From assembly GCA_022559845.1 (NCBI GenBank), contig CM040121.1, forward strand, positions 509,496,566 through 509,560,565: a DNA stretch of 64,000 nt, given 5' to 3'. This DNA is from Amorphophallus konjac. Its lineage: Eukaryota > Streptophyta > Magnoliopsida > Alismatales > Araceae. This document shows, in pieces, positions 9,465 to 19,786 of the stretch (positions are counted from its first letter, which is position 1; each line of letters starts with the position of its first letter). The position numbers and the translations under genes were made by a program. The notes under the pieces were generated by a model. The model did no database searches. It saw nothing but the letters and a program-made list of their open reading frames with translations, and was not told the DNA's origin.

Positions 9465-12410
9465 TGTCACGGCCCGATGTGAAAAATCGGAACGCAACAG
9501 TTATAACATTCATGTCAATCAGAGCAGAATAATAGCCATAAAAGACAAAGAGGCTAGAACACATAATTTAAATAAAACTTCCAACTGTCATTCATAATTA
9601 CCATCCATTACATCAACTCTTACATTCTCTTGACAAAATGATAACACAAAGCTTTGACGACTTGAACATAACTGAGACTACTAGTAACAACACCAAATTT
9701 CTAACAACACAATCCGACAATTGCGACTCAAACTAAACAATAGGAGAACTCTAGGGCAACTGGACAGGACACGCCAGGGTTGCTAGCTAGAATGCTCCAA
9801 GGTTTACTTTCACCCTTCCCCATCAGATTGAACATCCTCGTCAGAGCTACCTGAAAAAGATTGGGAAAACTGGGTGAGCGAGAGCTCAGTAGGAATTATA
9901 TCTCTATGCCAGGCATTCTTAAAGTGATTAATCAATTTATAAGATTTTTCATGCTAATGAGAAAACGAGCAAATAAATATCGTGAAGAGGCAATTAACTA
10001 TAGTCAGACAAAATGATGAGCTGAAATAAATCAAGAGGATAACTTGGAATAGAACAATTGAATAACGAGAACTTTCATGTAATTGGCCGTAACAAGCACG
10101 CAAGTACAAACATGTAGTGAAAGAAGTGAATGTCATAGATTAACACGCTAGCAAGTACTTCGGTGCAATGTCACACCTTGTCATTATAAACTCCCATGGG
10201 CACAAGTACTTTCGGACGCTCTTCCTAGGACCAGAACGGGCCCTTTATGATGCATTGGCATTGAGTGGTGGATCAAAAATCTCAAGTAAAATCTAGACAT
10301 TCATTATTTACCGGCCAAGAGTTCCAAGGTTAAGCTCAAGTAACCAAGCACTAAGAATGAAGGAAATTATGTTAGAAGGAATTCAAGAGACCAATCATAG
10401 GGATATGACTTCCAGAACCAAGATTTGGGCAAGTTCAAGAATATAACATTCAAGGGGTCGTGAATACATCAGGGTAGTAGCCTGGATAGGCTAAAACCTA
10501 AAAAAGGCTCAGGTCTCGCGATGCCACACAAAAACTCAAAGTTCAAGAAATTGGGCAAGGTAGTGGTCGATAGAGAACCGCGATCATGAGGTAGCAGTCA
10601 AGAAGTAGCCGCAATCGAAAGAGGGTCCCAAGGGGTCTACGTCGACTCACTAGGCAGGTGCATCGACTCACAAAATAGGAAACGAGAACATGGTCAAGAG
10701 AGAACCGTGGTCTCACAGTAGCGGTCTAGACAGATCCGCGTCCAGGTCAAGAAAAGCAGTCGACATAGGCCCTTTCAATAGACTGAAACAGGGAAAATCA
10801 GTCGACAGTCGACTTGGCCAACATCAGTCGACTGAAACAAAGTTCAAGCGACTGAAACAGGACTGGCACGTAGGCCCAAGTAAAGAAGAACGAGGTCAGT
10901 CATCCGTCCGCGACCTAGAGGTCGCGGTTCGTGAAGGGCCACGTTCTGGATAGAGTTTGGAAGAACAACCTCGTTCCGCCCATTCACAAGCCGGTCAAAT
11001 CCAGTAGTGGTTCAAGGTTTTAGGGTACAACTCGCTGGGCGTCCTAGTGGGAATCCCAGGCTCGCGGAGTCTTACGGAGGCCTTGTGATAGCGGTTCCAG
11101 TTCGACGGAAGGAATATTCGGCGGAGGGTCCCAACTATCCCAAGAAATAGGGTTTCAAAATCACGAAAAATAGGAGTAGTGGTGAGTCGATACCACCGGA
11201 GTGGCACAACCCTCAAACAATGCTATAATGAATTAAATAGCATGGCTAACAACGCAGGAATGTCTAATGTGAACATATTTAACAGCAAGTAATATACTTG
11301 TTTCTGGATATAGCATGGAAGAGAAGTAAGAATCAAGGAACAAGGAACATATAGTATGTAACTTAGTCAAGTTTAACTTTCCTTCATGAAACCCTAGTCA
11401 TTTAAGTGTGTTCTTTACCTTAAAACATGCTGTCCATTCACTACTTGCAGCAAATCAGAAACGCGAGAAAGGTTGGGTTGCTGGAACCGGAGCACAGATA
11501 GCGATTTAGGCAGGGCCGCTACCTGATGGCAGCAGTCTGTCGAAGACCGCGATCTGGCTACCTTTGACTTATTTCAAAAAAAAAACCCCGCTAGGAAGAT
11601 AGTGGTCTATCGCGGCGCGGGGACGCGGTCTCCAGGTAGCGGTCACTATAGTTCCGTGACTTGGAACCGAGCTCTGCCTTCCGGTGAACTCCGACACACC
11701 CTGACTAAAAACCCAATTGCGATCGCTATACTACACAGAAATTGGGCAAATTTGTACCAAAAGAAAGAGAACTTGAAGACGCACGCGATGACATATTTTA
11801 TTGAAGGTTAGGCCTGAGAGAAAACCTACTTTAAACGAATTAAGAAGAGGTTGATGATGACATCGGAACCCTAACACATCCTTGCTTCGCTCGACGAATC
11901 CCCCCTCGATCTCGCACGCCGCTGACCGCCCAAGCAAAATGGAGTTTTCTGAGGGCGTGGCCACCTATTTATAGAGCTCATGGAGTCCCTAGGGTTGTGG
12001 TATCGATCTAGGAAGGTGAGGGAGATAATCTCGCGAGGGAATCACGGATGACCAATTCAAGCACCACCGACCCAAAATTCGAAGTCTAGGGTTATGGTTT
12101 TCAAGGGAAAAGTGGGGGAAAACGTCTATCCTAGCTAGGCCAAGGGTTTGGGTTTGATCTGAGCCCAATAGAGCTCGAATTGGGGTCCAATTGCGCCATC
12201 TACGGGTCAGTTCTTCCTAGTTCCGAATTTACCCAATAAACTCTAATTTGGGCCTAATTAAATTTCTTTTGGGGTTACCCATTTTGGCAAAGTTTCTTGG
12301 AATTATTTTCTATACAAGAATTTATATATTTTCAAAATTTTATTATTCTTCACAATTTTATCTTAAGAGGAAATTAATTAATTAATCTCACTTTAATTCG
12401 GGTTGCTACA
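9465..12410 (-). mobile_element. Solo LTR, Ty3/gypsy (Tekay/Del-like), minus orientation
   Basis: The 2946-bp segment has TG...CA ends and is flanked by a perfect 5-bp duplication, AGACT (9460-9464 and 12411-12415), inside copia gag. Read on the minus strand it starts TGTAGCAACCCGAA and ends GGGCCGTGACA, with a canonical TATA box about 440 bp in. This style is typical of long Tekay/Del LTRs. No internal gypsy domain is present, so it arose by LTR-LTR recombination. The GC-rich middle (10560-11700) repeats words such as tagcggtc and gcggtct. Short open frames inside are not supported as genes. Confidence 0.82.
11965..11974 (-). promoter_or_regulatory. TATA box of the minus-strand solo LTR
   Basis: CTATAAATAG on the minus strand is the main reason for assigning minus orientation. 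A retained solo-LTR promoter would read leftward into the copia gag remnant. Confidence 0.55.
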
Positions 12411-13178
12411 AGACTACATTTTTTTAGCTTAAGATTGATAATATATAGTATGCACTTAATAAATTTGTCGACAGTAGAGATAATTTGAATGTAAGTCTTG
12501 AATCTTGTATGGGTGTTTTTCGCAAAAAAGGTCTTCAATATATACCCATTGATAATCCACATATAAGAAAGTGTCTTTTGTTAAGGGTTCCAAATCTAGT
12601 GTCCCATTCAAAACTTGCTACTATTGTAGTAGGAAGGGTCACCTTGTAAAACATCATTTTATTAAGAAAAATATTCTTGAGAACAAGACCAAATGGGTGT
12701 CTAAGTCTTCTCTTATTGCTGTAACTAATATGATAGGAACCAACATGGTTTGGGCATCTAAAGGCAATGGTGAGAATGTGATTTTTGCAAGTATGTTTTG
12801 AAGCAATAGATGGAAAATTATATCTTAACAGTAGATGCTTAAGACATATGACGAGACACAATCATCAGTTCATCTCCATTGAAGTAAAAGATGGTAGCAT
12901 GTTTACTTTTGGCGATAATCGAAAAGGTAAAATCTTTGGCATTGGAAACATTGGTAAGAATTCTTCTACCTATTGAAAGTGTACTTCTAGTTGAAGGTCT
13001 AAAACACAATCTTCTTAGCATAAATCAATTATGCGACAAGGGATATAATGTAATTTTTGAGCCTTCTCACTGTTTATGCATTGATTGCTTTACTAATGAA
13101 GTTAAATTTATAAGAGAAAGAGCTAGGAACATCTACTTTGTTCATCTAAATGACTTACATAGAAAAGGTGTGTTTTAA
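12411..13178 (+). pseudogene. Copia gag C-terminus and protease remnant
   Basis: Coding resumes after the solo LTR. The second zinc knuckle typical of SIRE gag, CYYCSRKGHLVKHH, lies near 12617-12658; its last Cys is replaced by His. The protease follows at about 12815 with LNSRCLRHMTRH where LDSGCSRHMTGD is usual, so the catalytic Asp is Asn and the next Gly is Arg. A GAG-pre-integrase leader (LLVEGLKHNLLSINQLCDKGY) lies at 12988-13050 in another frame. The segment is multiply frameshifted and non-functional. Confidence 0.8.
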
Positions 13179-13189
13179 TGTTAGCAATT

Positions 13190-13896
13190 TGGATTAGGCA
13201 TTGTTGTGGCACCAGAGATTGAGCCATACTAGCATGCATATTTGTCTCTAAGTTGTCTAAGCATGATCTAGTAAATGGACTGCCCAAAGATAAGTATGAC
13301 TTGTACAAAATTTATGATGCATGTGCAAGGGGTAAGCAAGCCGAGATTTCCTTCAAGTCCAAAGATGTTGTTTCAACATTGACACCGATGCAATTACTTT
13401 ACATAGATATGTTTGGTTCTACGAGAACTAGAAGCTTGGGTGGTAATTGTTTTGGCTTTGTGATTATTGATGACTTCTCTAGACTCACATGGGTTTCATT
13501 TTTGGCTCACAACAATGATGCATTGATTGAGTTGGTTAAGTTTTGCCAAAAAATTTAGAGCCTCAAGGATTACGCCATCATCGACATCCAGAGTGATCAT
13601 GGAAGAGAATTCGAGAATCTCTTGTTCACCACATTGATGAGAATGAATTCGGCCATAATATTTTAGCACCTCAGACTTTACCACAAAATGACATTGTGGA
13701 AAAGAAAAATAGGACATTAATGGATATGGCTCGAACAATATTTTATGAAAATAATCTTCCTAGTTGTTTTTAGGCTGAAGCTATAAGCACTGCCTCTTAT
13801 GTGACTAAACATACTTTAATCAAGCCTATCTTACATAGAACTCTATATGAGCAGTTTAAAGGGAAGAAGCCAAACATCTCTTATGTAAGGTCCTTC
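13190..13896 (+). pseudogene. Copia integrase, truncated by a CACTA insertion
   Basis: Degenerate integrase begins with KHDLVNGLPK and the zinc-binding remnant CARGKQAEISFKS. The core has YIDMFGSTRT (first Asp), IQSDHGREFEN (second Asp) and NDIVEKKNRTLMDMA (Glu). Stops and frameshifts lie between them (TAG at 13556-13558, a shift near 13640). The frame reaches KGKKPNISYVRSFH and is then broken at 13897 by the CACTA terminus. Confidence 0.82.
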
Positions 13897-14784
13897 CACT
13901 ACAAGAAAAAACGTGATTAACGACGGACCTTTTATGACATAAAGTTTTTTCGGTCGTAAAATAGCGACAGATCTATGGTAGATTAGCGGCAAACAAAATA
14001 CCCGTCACTAAATGAGGTTTAGCGGTGGATTTGCGATGGAAATTTATTTGTCACAAATCCGTCTCAAAACAACATGGGATTAGTGACAAAATATTTTTCC
14101 GTCACAAATTAACTCATGCTGGAAAAATACTTTTATCACAAATTCATTATTTTAGATTATGATAAAATAAATAATCATTTATCCCAGTAACTAAAGAAAT
14201 TACATGTTTAACCAAAATTCAGGTCTCCTTATATATCTGGGATAAAATGAAGAGAATATTGTCTAAATACATCAAAGGTACAAGATTAGACGATACATCA
14301 TCAAATCTAGCATAACATAGATGATATAGACTTAAATTAGGTGATCCATCACCTATGTCCTGAAAGATAGATGAAAGGATAGATAATCCATCGTCAAGTC
14401 CTGAATGTTAGATGAACCTTCATCTACAAGATTAAGGTTAGACAGAATGATAGATGATACATCGCCTAAGCAGATAAATAATGTTCCATCTAAAAGTAAA
14501 AGTATCAATAGACAAAACATCGTCCAAGTAGATGGACAATGTTCTACCTAATAAGAAAGAGACAAAATAAAAAGGTCAACGATTGACGATGATATGTCTA
14601 ACGTGAAAGAGACAAGAACTGAATGATGGATGATATATCGTCTAATTATCAAAAGGTTGATAAGGTAGGCAATACATCATCTAATGACTAAATGACAAAA
14701 GATCATTATAGACGATGCTCTACCTAACTCAAACTATACGATGAGTTAGACGACGTTCTGTCAAAAAAGGGAAATTGACTAAAC
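13897..14784 (+). mobile_element. CACTA (En/Spm) transposon, left end
   Basis: The terminus CACTACAAGAAAAA at 13897-13910 is the diagnostic CACTA inverted repeat. It is followed by subterminal words (gacgga, cgtcacta, gtcacaaatccg) typical of these transposons. The element continues after the Tat insertion at 33220. No right terminus (TTTTTCTTGTAGTG) was found in the window, and no transposase was recognised. The rest may lie outside, be deleted, or be buried under later insertions. Confidence 0.8.
14270..14784 (+). repeat. Array of short palindromic repeats inside the CACTA element
   Basis: About 14 degenerate copies of an 18-20 bp palindrome close to TAGAYGATNCATCGTCTA are spaced roughly 30-50 bp apart. 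Examples are TAGGTGATCCATCACCTA near 14340, TAGATGATACATCGCCTAA near 14453, and GGATGATATATCGTCTAA near 14628. Further copies continue at 33225-33385 on the far side of the Tat element. They look like subterminal transposase-binding sites, but this is inference. Confidence 0.65.
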
Positions 14785-14789
14785 CTATG

Positions 14790-15577
14790 TGGAGAGGGGG
14801 ATTTTCGCAGCCCACCACAAAGGCAGCCCAACAAGACCCACAAGGTCCAACCAGGCGAGCCCACCCGAGTGATAGCCCACCGGGCCCCACTTAGGGAAGA
14901 AAAGCCCAATAAATAAGACTCGAGGAACTAACTCTCCCCGGCGGCCTTCTAGGCTCGGAGGGCCCGAGACAACGGTCATGTCCCAAGGAAGGTCCGGCCT
15001 AAAGCCCTCTCCCCGTCCGAGAGAGATAGGCTCCAGCCGACCTATCCGACCCCACCTTCGCCGGGCCATGCCTATCGCTCGGGCAAGAGCTAGCATCCCC
15101 GAAGCTCGGTAAGGCCGGTTGATTAATCTGCAGGTGCAGCCGTTCAGAGTCCTCCGCCAGCGGGAGAGTCAGGGGAGCCGCCGGACTCTAAGGGGATAAC
15201 GTTCCCACGATCAGGCCATGAAAGCCCCCGTTAAAGACGTAACTCCCGCCGGGAACCCCTCAGCTTACAGGACTCCTGAAGGCGGCGCACTATTTAAGCA
15301 AGGGATACCCTCCGGAAGAAGGTAAGATGAACAAGGCATTCACACACCCTAAGCTCCTGAGCACGACTCGCTTCACCCTTTGGTGGAGAGGATTCTCGCG
15401 CATCAGCTCTCTCCTCCCCCCATTATCGCTTCCACCATAGCTCCACTGACTTAGCCATCGGAGGGTTTTGCCCCAGGGAGATCCCCTGGGCCCTCTGATA
15501 CGTTTCCCTCTCTTGCAGATTCATCTTCTGGTGATCCACAGCCCGCTCAGGATCCAGCGCGAGATCTCGCCTCTTCA
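14790..15577 (+). repeat. 5' LTR of the Tat element
   Basis: This 788-bp LTR aligns end to end with 32428-33214. A TATA-like CTATTTAAGC lies near 15290. The internal region opens with tctgacgctgtctgtggga, the usual leader of Tat-type gypsy elements, but I could not assign the primer tRNA. Confidence 0.9.
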
Positions 15578-15614
15578 TCTGACGCTGTCTGTGGGAAACG
15601 CACGAAGAGCCGAG

Positions 15615-17097
15615 ATGGTGAGAAGAAGCTCAGGGAGGAGATCCGCCGGTGGGACAGGTAAGGCTGTGGCGGCGGCGGGAGGCGCCCCCTCTAGGGTCTC
15701 ACAGAGCCCCCCCTCCAACGCCAGCATCCCCACCAACAGGCCACCACCCCCCCCGACGGAGACAGGGGCACCCCTCGACGGTGGCGCCAACGCCTTCCAG
15801 GCCCTCAATGAAAAGATGGACGTCCTCGTGGAGCTCATGAGGGCCCAGGCGGCTAGGGACGCAAGGTCCCGCGCCCCGTCAGGAAGTCCCCCTCGAAGGA
15901 GTGCGACGCAGCACACCGCCGGAGGCCGCTTCACCCTCCGCGGCCGACAGCTCCTCCGCAACGACGTCGGAGGACCCTCGCATGCTCCGCCTGCGGAGCT
16001 AGAGGCTTCCTCCACGCCGAGGAAAGGGAAACAGGGGGCGAGGCCGCCGCGCCCGGGCACTAGTGCCCCGGGAGACCGCCAAGACGCCCCCCAGCCCCAC
16101 GGTGCGACTGCAGCCAGAGCTGTCCCTCCGGCTGCGAGATTTTGAGAGACGGTTCGCAGAGCAAGAGCGCGCCCTCCGCGCCCTGCAGAAGACCTCTCTC
16201 CCGGAGGACGAGGAGAAATCCCCTTTCTCCGAGTACATCTTGAAGGCAGAGGTCTCTCCCAGAGCCTCCATTCCGACCTTCAAGCTCTACGACGGCCAAG
16301 GCGACCCAGCCGACCACTACGATAGCTTCAACGCCCTGGTGACCCTTCATGGAACACCGGATCCCATCAAATGCCGAGCCTTCACGGCCACCCTGGTCCA
16401 AGGTGCTCAGGCATGGTTCCGGGCCCTCGCCCCTGGGTCCATCCAAGACTTCAGGTAATTCGGGCGAGTTTTCAAGGAGAGTTTCACCGGCAGCGCCCCC
16501 CCAAGGTCAGTGGCGGGGCTCCTGGCTCTCAAACATGCGCAAGGGGAGAGGCTCCGGACTTACGTCCACCGATTTAAATCAGAAGCCCTCAGGATCCCCC
16601 GCCTGGATGTGGCCTCAGCCACAATCGCACTGACCGGGGGCACCCGGGACGAGAATCTCCGCCGCGAGCTTGTCCTCCACCCTCCCTCGACCCTTGCCGA
16701 GCTAGTGACTCTGGCACTGCGCCACGCCGAGTGCGAAGAAGTACTCAGCGCCTGCCGAGACGCAACCGGCTCGGGTCGGGAGGGGGACAAGAAGCGGACC
16801 TCCGAGCCAAACCCTGCCTCGGGTAAGAAGCGCGATCGAGAAGGAGAGCGCAAGAGAAAGTACGAGCGATACACCCCCTTGACCGCGCCAGTCTACGAGA
16901 TCTATGAAGACATCAAAGACTCGGGACTTCTCCGCCAGCCCGAGCCAATGAGGTCGAAAAACCGCAAGCGGGACAAGCATTGCCTATTCCACGGCGACCA
17001 CGGGCACCACACCGGAGATTGCCATCAGCTCCAGGACGAGATCGAGCGTCTCATCCGTCTGGGGCACCTAGCCCAGTTCACGATTGGGCACAAATAA
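15615..17097 (+). pseudogene. Tat gag
   Basis: The start is the ATG at 15615, 38 bases after the LTR. A Pro/Arg-rich N-terminus is followed by a frameshift near 16060-16100. The gag core then reads PTFKLYDGQGDPADHYDSF and AWFRALAPGSIQDF. A TAA at 16456-16458 probably replaces a Gln codon. Coding resumes with LLALKHAQGERLRTYVHRF and ends in a nucleocapsid-like motif, CLFHGDHGHHTGDC, near 16981-17022, typical of Tat gag. The frame closes with TAA at 17095-17097. The next in-frame residues read on into protease, so this stop may be natural or a mutation. Confidence 0.88.
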
Positions 17098-18714
17098 GAC
17101 CGAGACGCCGCAGAGGAGATCGACAATGCCCCCCGAGGGGTTCACATCAACGTCATCTCCGGAGGAGCGGCATCGGGCGGCGACACCAGCCGAGAAAGGA
17201 AACGTCATGCCGAGCGAGCCAGCCGAGCCTTAGAGCCCCCCAGAGGCCCGCCGATGGAGCCCCAGGTCATAGTCTTCTCCGACCAAGACCTGGAAGGGCT
17301 GAGCACCCCGCATGACGACGCCCTCGTTATCTCGGCCACGATAAATCACTGTAATGTAGACAGGATTTTGGTTGATAATGGGAGCGCCCCCGATGTATTA
17401 TCTTATGACTGTTTTCTCAAGATGGGGGAAGACCCATCCAAGCTCCGCCCGATCCGAACGCCCCTTTGCGGGTTTAATGGCCTGGCCACCTACCCCGAGG
17501 GAGCCCTAAGCCTGCCGGTCACTATCGGCACCCCACCCAAAACCGTTACGGTCATAGTGGACTTCATAGTGATTAAAGGTATGATAGCGTACAATGCCAT
17601 TTTCGGCCGAAAAATTCTCAGCCGAATAAAGGCCGTACCATCTACCTATCACCAAAAAATGAAGTTTCCCACCAAAAATGGGTTAGGGGAAGTTCGAGGT
17701 AACCAGGCCACGGCTAGAAGGTGCTACAATATCTCGGTAGAAGCCTCAAGGCCGGACGGGAAGGATAAGGGCCCCAGGGGAGTCGAAGGAAAAGCCGTGA
17801 CCACCGAGCCCGGTGGCGAGTTATTAACGGTATTCCTGAACGACGACCCGGCCCTAGGAGTAAGGATCGGCGCCGACCTACCACCAAAGGAACAGCAGCA
17901 ATACAAGGAGTTTCTTTCTAAGTACGTTCGGGTCTTTGCTTGGTCCGATGATCAACTCCCTGGTATACCAGAGGAGACTGTGACGCACAAGCTCAACCTC
18001 GATACCACCGTGAGACCCGTACAGCAGCGGAGAAGGAAGCATGCGCCCGAGAAACAGGCGATCATCAAGGCGCAGGTCACCAAGGGACAAGAAACTGGTC
18101 TTTTCAGACCGGTCCTGTACCCAACGTGGCTAGCCAACGTCGTCCTGGTGCCGAAGACTACAGGCAAGTGGGGAATGTGCGTAGACTTCACCGATCTGAA
18201 TAAGGCCACCCCCAAGGACTGCTATTCGCTACCGAGCATCGACCAATTGGTTGACTCAACCTCGGGCAACGAGATACTCAGTTTCCTGGATGCCTATTCG
18301 GGTTATCATCAGATCCGAATGAACCCTGAAGATGTCGAGAGGACCGCCTTCATCACCGACTACGGCGTGTACTGCTACACCCGGATGCCCTTCGGATTGA
18401 AGAATGCTGGAGCCACATACCAGCGACTGGTCAACCATATGTTCGAGGGACAGTTAGGTCGGAACGTCGAGGCCTACATCGACGACATGCTCGTCAAGAC
18501 CCCGAGGGCCCAAGACCACTTCACCGACCTCGCCGAGACTTTCGGCACCCTCCTGAAGTACTGCATGAAGCTCAACCCCGCCAAGTGCGCCTTTGGAGTA
18601 AAATCCGGGAAGTTCCTAGGTTTCCTGGTCACTCAGCGAGGGATCGAAGCCAACCCCGACAAGGTCCAGGGCATCCTGGACATGCGCCCGCCCACGTGCA
18701 TTAAAGACGTCTAG
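17098..18714 (+). CDS. Tat protease and reverse transcriptase
   Basis: The open frame runs from at least 17254, and codons back to 17098 are in the same frame. Protease shows ILVDNGSAPDVLSYD near 17370-17413; the VDNG variant of the aspartic motif is common in Tat elements. RT follows with FRPVLYPTWLANVVLVPK, CVDFTDLNKATPKD, FLDAYSGYHQIRM and the catalytic YIDDMLVKT near 18475-18501. The frame ends at TAG (18712-18714) inside the conserved IKDVQ-LTGR connection, which implies CAG to TAG. It would encode protease and RT only if read through. Confidence 0.88.
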   Translation, partial: DRDAAEEIDNAPRGVHINVISGGAASGGDTSRERKRHAERASRALEPPRGPPMEPQVIVFSDQDLEGLSTPHDDALVISATINHCNVDRILVDNGSAPDVLSYDCFLKMGEDPSKLRPIRTPLCGFNGLATYPEGALSLPVTIGTPPKTVTVIVDFIVIKGMIAYNAIFGRKILSRIKAVPSTYHQKMKFPTKNGLGEVRGNQATARRCYNISVEASRPDGKDKGPRGVEGKAVTTEPGGELLTVFLNDDPALGVRIGADLPPKEQQQYKEFLSKYVRVFAWSDDQLPGIPEETVTHKLNLDTTVRPVQQRRRKHAPEKQAIIKAQVTKGQETGLFRPVLYPTWLANVVLVPKTTGKWGMCVDFTDLNKATPKDCYSLPSIDQLVDSTSGNEILSFLDAYSGYHQIRMNPEDVERTAFITDYGVYCYTRMPFGLKNAGATYQRLVNHMFEGQLGRNVEAYIDDMLVKTPRAQDHFTDLAETFGTLLKYCMKLNPAKCAFGVKSGKFLGFLVTQRGIEANPDKVQGILDMRPPTCIKDV

Positions 18715-19786
18715 CATCTGACGGGGCGTGTCGCTGCTCTCAGTCGTTTCCTGTCCCATGCGGCCGAACGATGCCTGCCCTTCTTCAAGCTGATGAGGGG
18801 GCCCAAGATAGCATCTTCTACGTTCGCATGGGATGGGGAATGCCAGATAGCGTTCGCCGAGCTCAAAGAGTTCCTGGCTTCGCCCCCGGTGCTTTCCAAG
18901 CCCGTCCTGGGCGAGGTCTTGTTGCTCTATCTCTCGGCGACGCCATCAACGGTCAGCTCGGTCCAAGTCAGGAATGACTCGGGAATCGAGAGGCCGGTCT
19001 ACTACACCAGCAAGGTGCTCAACGAGGCCGAGCGGAGGTACCCCGCAACCGAGAAACTCGTGCTAGGGTTGGTTACCTCCGCAAAGTGCCTCCGACCCTA
19101 CTTCCAGGGGCATCCCATCATCGTGCTAATCGGCGAGCCACTGAAGAAGATTCTGGCCCATCCCGAAGCCTCGGGGCGACTCGTCAAATGGGCCATCATG
19201 CTCGGGGCCTACGACATCTCGTACCGGCCGCGATCAGCTATCAAAGGACAAGCGCTCGCCGACTTCATCGCCGAGAGCACCGTTCCGGTCGAGGACAGGC
19301 CTCCGACAGTAACCGGGCTAACCTTGGAGCTGTTCGTCGATGGATCGTCCAACTCGATCGGCAGCGGCGCAGGGATCCTCCTAAAGTCCCCCGAAGGAAT
19401 AGAGTTGCAATACGCCCTAAAGTTCAACTTTCTGGCGTCCAACAATGCTTCCGAGTACGAGGCCCTTATCTCGGGAGCCCGCATGGGCCGACTGTTGGGG
19501 GCCGAGCGAGTCAGGATCCACACCGACTCCCAGCTAGTTGCAAGCCAGGTCAATGGCGAGTACGAAGCTCGGGAGGTACCTATGATCAAATACCTACAGT
19601 TGGTCTGGAGCCTGGCCCAGCAGTTCGAGGAGTTCGAGGTAGTCCGAATAGCTCGGGAGCAAAACTCTCGGGTGGACGCCCTCTCCTGACTGGCCTCCTC
19701 CCTAGACCCGGAAGGTACACGATCGGTCCTCCTAGAAGAGCTAGAGCGCCCGAGCATAGACTCGGAGCTCCTCGCCATTGACTCGG
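18715..19786 (+). pseudogene. Tat RNase H plus archaeal-type RNase H
   Basis: This is the same frame as RT, after the TAG at 18712. A gypsy RNase H at about 18930-19280 is degenerate: it has LYLSATPSTVSSVQV where an Asp is expected, then RPVYYTSKVL. A second RNase H at 19324-19686 begins LELFVDGSSNSIGSGAGI and continues with ASNNASEYEALISGARMG, IHTDSQLVASQVNGEY and NSRVDALS. This is the archaeal-like RNase H that Tat elements acquired. TGA at 19687-19689 probably derives from CGA. The polyprotein is cut at 19786 by element A and resumes in frame at 27090. Confidence 0.85.

Larger units (their letters stand above)
6823..13896 (+). mobile_element. Ty1/copia element, SIRE/Maximus-like, 5' part, decayed
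   Basis: It consists of a 5' LTR, an initiator-Met primer site, gag, a second zinc knuckle, a protease remnant and integrase. It is interrupted by a solo LTR at 9465-12410. It ends abruptly at 13896, where a CACTA transposon has inserted into integrase. RT, RNase H and the 3' LTR are not found in the window. Stops and frameshifts are frequent throughout, so this is one of the oldest insertions here. The LTR start, with TTTTGACGATAACAAA a little way in, is typical of the SIRE/Maximus lineage. Confidence 0.85.

Noticed and set aside
10690..11216. ORFs 10690-10953 (plus) and 11216-10995 (minus) as host genes
   Set aside because: They lie within a solo LTR bounded by a perfect target duplication, are short and show no motif.
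14785..14790. TGTGGAGAGG at 14788 as the Tat LTR start
   Set aside because: The 3' copy reads AGTGGAG, and only a start at TGGAG (14790) gives the matching CTATG duplication on both sides.
15575..17315. Minus-strand and alternate-frame ORFs across Tat gag (for example 16060-15575 minus, 16446-16060 minus)
   Set aside because: GC-rich coding sequence makes long shadow frames. The plus-strand frames carry all recognisable gag motifs.
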